Assembly (NCBI GenBank): GCA_964649385.1
Contig: CAZYRA010000013.1
Span: 1-18,873, forward strand
DNA: 18,873 nt
Source of the DNA: UBA5760 sp964649385
Lineage (GTDB): Bacteria > Chloroflexota > Dehalococcoidia > Dehalococcoidales > UBA5760
Reading direction: 5' to 3'
Below the pieces are notes generated by a model. It was given only the letters and a program-made list of their open reading frames with translations. It searched no databases and was not told where the DNA came from. Below, piece by piece: positions 14,094 to 18,873 of this stretch (the first letter of the stretch is position 1; each line of letters begins with the position of its first letter). A program made the translations under genes and the position numbers.

Positions 14094-16121
14094 CTAAGAT
14101 TTTGCTCCGACCAATACGGGTGGCCGTTTAATCAACTTAAATGGACTATATATCCTACCCCCTCCTTCATAGAACTTAAACAAAAACTCAACAAAACACA
14201 GTCGGAGTGAATGGATAAACCCGGTCAGGACGCTGAGCAACAGGTTGACGGTGTGTCCTATAATCAGAATGAAAACACTTAGCGCGCCACCGGCGATGAC
14301 GCCGGCCATACCGGAGAAAGGTAACAGGTTGCCGAATAGGGGCCCCAGCATATTGAACACTGTAGCCAGGTAGTAAGTAGCCAGTCCTACGCCGGCAATT
14401 CTGGCGTAGGACATAATATCACCCAGGATGCCGGTGATATCAAAGAGCCAGAGTATTGCCCCGAGGCCGCCCTTCTCAATAAAATTACCGGCGACTATCA
14501 TGCCCATCCCGGCGATGGCAAAGTACAGGGAGATATCGTAGACCTGAGGGGGAAATGGAGGCAGTTTAATAATAAGGCCAAGCACGGAGGGAATATCTAC
14601 ATTCATTACGGCGCGTATGATATAGAGTGCGCCGAACTGAAGTGAAAAAAGCCCCACCTTGGCAACTATGGCGCCCCGGTTTCTCTCCCTGACTGACTTG
14701 ATGAGAGCCAGTACGTTGCCGATATTGACATGGATGAAACCGATAAAAAGCGCCAGTATGACAAAGATTAGCGGATCTTGCAGCATCCGCTGGACCCCGG
14801 CGACCAGACTGGGGTCCCCAATTCCAAACAGGGTATGAATATTACCCAGATAGCTGCCGCTGAGCAGACCCAGGGTAAGACCAACCCCACCACAGATATA
14901 CAGCACCCTCTGCAGCTGTATTACCGCCCCGGACTTAGTTCCACCGAGGAATTTGACAATCAGAAACCGGCTAATTAGTATCATCCCCGCTGCGTAGACC
15001 ACATCGGCTATCATCAAGCCGAAGAAGATGGCGAAAGAGTAGGCGATGATGGGTGTCGGGTCCCATTCCCTGTATTTAGGGGTAGCGAACAGGTTGACCA
15101 CAACCTGAAAGGGACTCATCGGAGCCGGGTTTTTCATCTTGGTCGGCGGCTCCTCTACGGCCTTCGGTTCCCTGGTATCAATGAAGATATACTCTATCCT
15201 ATCCTTAAGCTGAAAGACCAGCGTCTCAACGCTGTTGGTCGGTATCCACCCTTCAACCGAGGTGACATATTTAGTTTCACAGGCTCGGCTTAAGACCGAT
15301 AACCGCTGTCTTTCCGCCGTCAGAGCTCCCTTAAAGAGAGCGAGCGTTTTTATGTCCTGCCTTGCCTTATTCCGGAGTTCCTGATAGGTCCCGGACAGGC
15401 TTACCTCAAGCTTCTGCAGCGTCGCCTCGGTACTGGTGAGAAACTTGCCCAGGGTCTGGTTGCCATCCGGTACCAGCAGTGCCCTGCCTCCGGCACCGTT
15501 AATCAGGGACTCGATAGTCTCCCGGTTTTCCACCTTAGCGATGAGGTATATAACGGTCTCGTCTTCTACCGTGGCAGCGGTGTTTTCAAACAGGTACCCC
15601 TCCATCTCATTACGGAAGGCCCGGTATGCTTCGGTAGGCAGGACAAAGACCCGGGAAAAAAGGTAATCTCCGGAGAATTTCAAATCCTCTAGTCTGATGT
15701 CGTAGTACTGGGTGAGGAGCCCAAGACACCTTTTCTGCTCGGTGAGTTCCTGAATCTCATTATCGGTCCTGATTGCCTTCTCGTATAGCCCGGCGAATCG
15801 GGTGTACAACGACCTTACTTCCCGGTTGAGTTCAGAGAAAGGCCGGGTGTATATCACGTCAACGTCTTCCTCCGGCAAGACCTCCTCTTTCTCGGTGAGG
15901 TAACACAGCATGTTGTTAACAAAGGTCGCCAGCTCAGCGGTTTCCTTTCGCTGACTCTCGATAGCCGCCTTATCTACCGGCTTTAGCTCCTTGGCTTCCT
16001 CAACGTGAAGAACTCCGACTTCATGCAGGGTCTTTAAAGTCTGTTCGGAGTAATCCTTCAGGGTAACTACTCTTACCTTAACCATCGACTCAGGAGAATT
16101 GATGATTATCGGTGGTGTCAT
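14094..16121 (-). CDS. atpI: V/A-type ATPase subunit I (a), membrane stator
   Basis: A 675-residue stator. Residues 1 to about 340 are soluble and helical and meet the peripheral stalks. From about 355 on there are seven to eight membrane helices. Near the end, HSLRLCFVEF contains R640, equivalent to the essential arginine of yeast Vph1 (R735) that meets the K-ring carboxylate. The ATG at 16121 overlaps the stop of the preceding gene as ATGA. A second ATG at 16085 gives MVKVRVVTLKDYS, closer to the family N-terminus; which start is used is open. With K it forms the ion path. Confidence 0.93.
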   Translation of the reverse strand: MTPPIIINSPESMVKVRVVTLKDYSEQTLKTLHEVGVLHVEEAKELKPVDKAAIESQRKETAELATFVNNMLCYLTEKEEVLPEEDVDVIYTRPFSELNREVRSLYTRFAGLYEKAIRTDNEIQELTEQKRCLGLLTQYYDIRLEDLKFSGDYLFSRVFVLPTEAYRAFRNEMEGYLFENTAATVEDETVIYLIAKVENRETIESLINGAGGRALLVPDGNQTLGKFLTSTEATLQKLEVSLSGTYQELRNKARQDIKTLALFKGALTAERQRLSVLSRACETKYVTSVEGWIPTNSVETLVFQLKDRIEYIFIDTREPKAVEEPPTKMKNPAPMSPFQVVVNLFATPKYREWDPTPIIAYSFAIFFGLMIADVVYAAGMILISRFLIVKFLGGTKSGAVIQLQRVLYICGGVGLTLGLLSGSYLGNIHTLFGIGDPSLVAGVQRMLQDPLIFVILALFIGFIHVNIGNVLALIKSVRERNRGAIVAKVGLFSLQFGALYIIRAVMNVDIPSVLGLIIKLPPFPPQVYDISLYFAIAGMGMIVAGNFIEKGGLGAILWLFDITGILGDIMSYARIAGVGLATYYLATVFNMLGPLFGNLLPFSGMAGVIAGGALSVFILIIGHTVNLLLSVLTGFIHSLRLCFVEFLFKFYEGGGRIYSPFKLIKRPPVLVGAKS

Positions 16122-16438
16122 CTCGACTCGGCTCCGCTGACGATATTCACGATGCGCCCGGCAATCTCCCCTACCTTCTTGCCGGCGCTGGCCCTAATCT
16201 CAGAGGCATCCTTCTTCGACTGCTCAAGCTCCCGGGCCGCCTTTTCCCTGGCCCTATCCAAGGTTTGCTCACACTCTCCCTTTACTTCATCCAGGGACAC
16301 TTCAGAGGCAAGAATCACGTTGGCTTCCTCTTTAGCTTTGAGGATGATTTCATCAGCACGGTGCTGGGCTTCCTCAAGCATCTTCTCTGCTTCAACCTCA
16401 ATCATTTCTACACTGCTTGTGATTTCTTCAGCAGGCAT
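16118..16438 (-). CDS. V/A-type ATPase subunit H/G (peripheral stalk)
   Basis: A 106-residue, almost wholly helical and strongly charged protein (AEKMLEEAQHRADEIILKAKEEA and similar), as expected for the stalk partner of subunit E, called AhaH in methanogens. Such proteins are too low in complexity for motif-based naming; position as first gene before subunit I is the strongest evidence. The ATG at 16438 has GAGGTG as ribosome binding site. A perfect five-base-pair hairpin (CTGGA/TCCAG, 16452-16466) lies directly before that site and could affect initiation for the operon's first gene. Confidence 0.82.
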   Translation of the reverse strand: MPAEEITSSVEMIEVEAEKMLEEAQHRADEIILKAKEEANVILASEVSLDEVKGECEQTLDRAREKAARELEQSKKDASEIRASAGKKVGEIAGRIVNIVSGAESR

Positions 16439-16510
16439 AGCACACCTCTTTCTGGAGAATTTCCAGGTTGGTACAAGGAAGGGGAATAATTACTCAACAA
16501 CCAGTTTATA

Positions 16511-16539
16511 ATTATAGCAGAACTTTTCCCGATGGTAAA
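16511..16539 (-). promoter_or_regulatory. Promoter of the V-ATPase operon
   Basis: On the minus strand TTTACC (16539-16534) is followed after exactly 17 bases by a perfect TATAAT (16516-16511), preceded by TG one base before it (extended -10). Transcription would begin near 16504, giving a leader of about 65 bases. It lies between the exchanger stop and the first ATPase gene, so the ATPase operon has its own promoter. Confidence 0.7.
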
Positions 16540-16585
16540 TCCCCAGCCTCTTACAATACAAGATGAGCCTGGAGAGAGAGTCCCC

Positions 16586-17638
16586 TTACCCCGGTCCTAC
16601 GCTGGAGATGAAGAGACGATAAATGCCGAAAATATAGAGCGCAACCAGGGCAACAGAGTACCAACTGACCAGAGAAAACGTTTTGCGCTGCTGTCGGAAG
16701 CGAATTCCGGTGATAACCAGCAGGCTCATCACGATTACCAGTAATGTCGTAACCAGATGGGCACCCAATACCGATGAGAGAACCGGCCCCCGCCGGTAGG
16801 CAAGGTCAACCGGGGTAATAAGGGCAAGGTTAAACATATTGCTGCCCAGTATATCAGCCACTGCCATATCCAGTGCCCCCAAACGCAGGGCGGCGATGGT
16901 AACTACCAATTCAGGCATCGAGGTGGTAATTGCCAGAAACAGGCTGCCGACGAAGCTGGTATGCAGACTGTAGGTGGCGGCAATCTCTTCACCGATAAAG
17001 GATAACCATATTCCGGCACCGATAATGGCGGCGGCTGACAGGGCAAACCTGATATAGCACATCTTTCTGGACAGCTCTTCATATTGAGCGGGAACTGTCT
17101 GTACTGACGCCGTCTGGTTATTGCGTTCGGAGCGGAATACCCACCATATCCCGACCAGATAAAGGACAAGGGGTAATACCCCGGGCAGGTTGACCCAGCC
17201 CCGGGTCATGCCGGGGAAATCCCCTCCGGCACCTATACCCCCGGCAACGACAGCGGCGATTATAATGCCGCTGGCTGCTGATGCAATAAGACTTGGACTC
17301 ACCCGGCTCAGGATTGGCGCCGGACGGTAGATAGTATCCAGTACGGCTATTAATACCAGATTAAAAAGACAGCTGCCCAGGAGGGTCCCCACCGCTAAAT
17401 CGGGCAGCTTGACCAGGGCAGCCGCACTCACCCCGGTAACCAGTTCCGGCATGGAGGTAATCGCTGCCAGGAGCAGCAGCCCTATCCATATCCGGCCCAG
17501 GCCCGTCTTCTCACTAATGGCATCCCCGTATCGAGCCAGTCTTGTTCCTGAGAAGAGAATGATAGCAATGCAGGCAGCAAACTTTAACCAGACCAAAACT
17601 TTGGTACTCCTAGAGAATAGCCGCGTCCTGGTCAGCAT
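16586..17638 (-). CDS. Na+/Ca2+ exchanger family (CaCA) membrane protein
   Basis: A 350-residue protein of about ten membrane helices with the two inverted alpha repeats of cation/calcium exchangers. Repeat 1 has TSMPELV (E65) and GSCLFN (N93); repeat 2 has TSMPELV (E243) and GSNMFN (N270). The two glutamates and two asparagines fall where the ion ligands lie in the archaeal NCX_Mj structure, except that N270 replaces an aspartate there. It probably exchanges Na+ for Ca2+, but related proteins move other cations. The ATG at 17638 has no ribosome binding site. A TTG at 17596 follows AGGAG by ten bases and gives a more usual N-terminus; I consider it a serious alternative. Same strand as, but separately promoted from, the ATPase operon. 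Confidence 0.85.
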   Translation of the reverse strand: MLTRTRLFSRSTKVLVWLKFAACIAIILFSGTRLARYGDAISEKTGLGRIWIGLLLLAAITSMPELVTGVSAAALVKLPDLAVGTLLGSCLFNLVLIAVLDTIYRPAPILSRVSPSLIASAASGIIIAAVVAGGIGAGGDFPGMTRGWVNLPGVLPLVLYLVGIWWVFRSERNNQTASVQTVPAQYEELSRKMCYIRFALSAAAIIGAGIWLSFIGEEIAATYSLHTSFVGSLFLAITTSMPELVVTIAALRLGALDMAVADILGSNMFNLALITPVDLAYRRGPVLSSVLGAHLVTTLLVIVMSLLVITGIRFRQQRKTFSLVSWYSVALVALYIFGIYRLFISSVGPG

Positions 17639-17705
17639 ACAATATCGGCAATAAGTTCGTAAAGCAGTATCTCACCAGGGTATCGGGCTGGTACTCATAT
17701 CAGGC

Positions 17706-17735
17706 TTGCCCTGAGGCGAGGTTTTGGGATAGAAT
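17706..17735 (+). promoter_or_regulatory. Possible promoter for the tRNA-Ser pair
   Basis: TTGCCC (17706-17711) and TAGAAT (17730-17735) are 18 bases apart, with the tRNA 5' end ten bases downstream, a normal spacing for direct initiation at or near the tRNA. The -35 matches four of six consensus bases and the -10 five of six. Confidence 0.45.
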
Positions 17736-17744
17736 CTGAAGTTG

Positions 17745-17838
<94 letters not shown>

Positions 17839-17842
17839 ATTG

Positions 17843-17848
17843 TATAAT
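17843..17848 (+). promoter_or_regulatory. TATAAT between the two tRNA-Ser genes
   Basis: A perfect TATAAT lies in the 39-base spacer, 26 bases before the second tRNA. The position 17 bases upstream falls in the first tRNA's 3' end and is not -35-like. It might start the second tRNA independently, or be chance in AT-rich spacer DNA. Confidence 0.2.
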
Positions 17849-17874
17849 TAACAAATAGGTCCTTTTCATACTGA

Positions 17875-17963
17875 GGAGAGATGCTGGAGTGGTCTATCAG
17901 GCGTGCCTGGAAAGCGCGTGTAGCCTTTGGCTACCGTGGGTTCGAATCCCACTCTCTCCGCCA
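17875..17963 (+). tRNA. tRNA-Ser (anticodon GGA)
   Basis: A second class II tRNA. Acceptor GGAGAGA pairs with TCTCTCC; anticodon stem CGTGC pairs with GCGCG around CTGGAAA, giving GGA. The variable arm GTAGCC/GGCTAC and T arm GTGGG/CCCAC are intact; discriminator G and CCA (17961-17963) are encoded. It starts 39 bases after the first tRNA-Ser and is probably made in the same transcript. Confidence 0.95.
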
Positions 17964-18003
17964 CTTCTTCTGGAGCAGAGTCAGAGAATTTTACATAAAA
18001 CAG

Positions 18004-18037
18004 AGAGAGGGCAAGACCTACCATCTACACCCTCTCT
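18004..18037 (-). terminator. Hairpin downstream of the right-edge gene
   Basis: AGAGAGGG (18004-18011) and CCCTCTCT (18030-18037) form a perfect eight-base-pair stem with an 18-base loop. On the minus strand it is followed by CTGTTTTATG, a modest T tract, so it best fits termination of the gene ending at 18088. A second small hairpin, CATAGC/GCTATG at 18063-18080, lies next to it and is followed by CCTTTTCC on the plus strand. Confidence 0.4.
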
Positions 18038-18087
18038 AGGACTGTGATTATTACTTTCACAACATAGCTATCTGGCTATGCCTTTTC

Positions 18088-18873
18088 CTAACTTACCCTG
18101 AGTTCTTTACTGGTTTGATTGAACCCCTTACCAACGAGCTTTATCTTGATCGGTTCGTCCTGTCCCCATCTCTTGTAAACCCGGCACATCTGGCAGATAT
18201 CAGTATTGTGGCCTTTTTCACCATCACAGTGAAGTTTACAGTAGGTGCCTTCCATCTGCCAGCACGGCATACCCTGATGTTTGAAAGCCGGACACTCGTT
18301 CCTTATCTCTTCCGGGCAGCGTAGCATCTCCCAGCACGGAGTCTTTCCTTCCCAGAAGCCCTGCCCCGGCTCTGCCAGAATCTTCCCCTTAACTTCGCTG
18401 ATAGCACTCTCTACCTCGGCAATCTCATCGATTGTAGTAATGTCGCTCAAGATTTCTTCCAGCTGCTCATCTAACTTCGTCACGGTTGCCTTCGGCGGAT
18501 GAACCTTGGGCAGTAGCTCCACCTCATCGTAGTGGAAGCCGTAGACCTTGTCCGTACGCTCACCGGAGGTCACCCTGGCCCAGATTGGATAGGTGGCATA
18601 TCCCTCAAGATCTTGAGTTTGCAGGTCCACTATCTCCGCACCTTCACCAACCAGCTCGGGCATCGCATCGCATTCCTTGATCCTGACGGTGCCCCCCGTT
18701 TTCATTACCTTCAGCATCTCTTCCAGCCGTTCCACCACCTTAATCCTGGTTATCTCCTCTGGGCGAGCCTTGGGCAGCACTTTTACCTCATTGTAATGGA
18801 AGCCGTAGACCTTACCCTTGTGCTCACCGGTGGTTATCCTGACCCAGACTGGGTATACGGTGTACTTCTCAAA
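18088..18873 (-). CDS. Tandem-repeat protein with C-terminal two-CW type cysteine-rich domain (5' end outside window)
   Basis: The frame is open to the window edge, so at least 261 residues are seen and the N-terminus is missing. A GTG at 18780 could be taken as a start, but the homologous coding continues upstream of it. Two copies of a beta-rich unit, recognisable by YPxWxRxT...KVYGFHYxEVxxLPK, are 88 residues apart, and 21 of 35 aligned residues are identical. A helical linker (about residues 102-135 counted from the GTG) follows. The C-terminus has eight cysteines in the pattern CW-C-C-CW-C-C-C-C (C149 to C199), resembling the two-CW domain found in some bacterial signalling proteins, probably metal-binding. 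Function unknown. No membrane segment is visible. Confidence 0.75.
   Translation of the reverse strand, partial: FEKYTVYPVWVRITTGEHKGKVYGFHYNEVKVLPKARPEEITRIKVVERLEEMLKVMKTGGTVRIKECDAMPELVGEGAEIVDLQTQDLEGYATYPIWARVTSGERTDKVYGFHYDEVELLPKVHPPKATVTKLDEQLEEILSDITTIDEIAEVESAISEVKGKILAEPGQGFWEGKTPCWEMLRCPEEIRNECPAFKHQGMPCWQMEGTYCKLHCDGEKGHNTDICQMCRVYKRWGQDEPIKIKLVGKGFNQTSKELRVS
18520..18873. repeat. Coding tandem repeat, 264-base period
   Basis: Bases 18521-18603 and 18785-18867 are close copies at the DNA level, offset by exactly 264 bases (88 codons). The best-kept part encodes KVYGFHY-EV. More copies may lie beyond the right edge. Confidence 0.8.

Noticed and set aside
7288..16438. F-type ATP synthase
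   Set aside because: The A subunit has the V/A-type insert, and D, F, C and I are V/A-type proteins; no F-type gamma, delta or a subunits are seen.
18004..18080. Two hairpins as possible attachment site next to tRNA-Ser
   Set aside because: No direct repeat of the tRNA 3' end and no integrase gene were found, so there is no support for an integrated element.

Overview
The window looks like chromosomal DNA from a strictly anaerobic bacterium. Evidence for bacteria: -10/-35 type promoters, strong AGGAGG-type ribosome binding sites, some tRNA genes with an encoded 3' CCA, and a NuoE/NuoF-type flavoprotein module. Evidence for an anaerobe: a four-subunit, ferredoxin-type pyruvate oxidoreductase and many [4Fe-4S] proteins. 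The lineage cannot be fixed from the sequence alone. An anaerobic Chloroflexota (Dehalococcoidia-like) host is my best guess, and only a guess. Nearly all protein genes are on the minus strand.

Layout from left to right. 1-32: 5' tip of an unidentified minus-strand gene with a good start site. 247-858 (+): membrane methyltransferase of the isoprenylcysteine methyltransferase/NnrU type. 871-947 (-): tRNA-Pro. 1010-7060 (-): a seven-gene redox operon read porC-porD-porA-porB-nuoE-nuoF-(2Fe-2S/4Fe-4S protein). It is preceded at 7090-7161 by tRNA-Arg on the same strand, so the block has a tRNA at each end. 7288-16438 (-): a ten-gene operon for a V/A-type ATPase in the order H-I-K-E-C-F-A-B-D, followed by a DUF61/UPF0216-like gene. 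A clear promoter lies at 16511-16539. 16586-17638 (-): a Na+/Ca2+ exchanger family protein. 17745-17835 and 17875-17963 (+): two tRNA-Ser genes (CGA, GGA). 18088-18873 (-): a protein running off the right edge, with a tandemly repeated 88-residue unit and a cysteine-rich two-CW type C-terminus.

How the genes may work together. PorABCD oxidises pyruvate to acetyl-CoA and releases low-potential electrons. The three following proteins resemble HydC (NuoE-like), HydB (NuoF-like, with extra N- and C-terminal iron-sulfur domains) and only the electron-relay front half of HydA, with no hydrogen-producing H-cluster domain. The simplest reading is a soluble module moving electrons between ferredoxin/Por and NAD(P), possibly by flavin-based bifurcation, without making H2. 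The ATPase has a duplicated, four-helix K subunit that keeps the residues forming the Na+ site in Enterococcus hirae NtpK, so it is predicted to pump Na+. The neighbouring exchanger could use that Na+ gradient.

The most interesting points are the Por-HydBC-like module lacking a hydrogenase domain, the predicted Na+ specificity of the ATPase, the archaeal-type DUF61 gene closing the ATPase operon, and the repeat/two-CW protein at the right edge. No CRISPR array, insertion sequence or phage gene was seen. No gene-free stretch exceeds 300 bases; the longest is 33-246.
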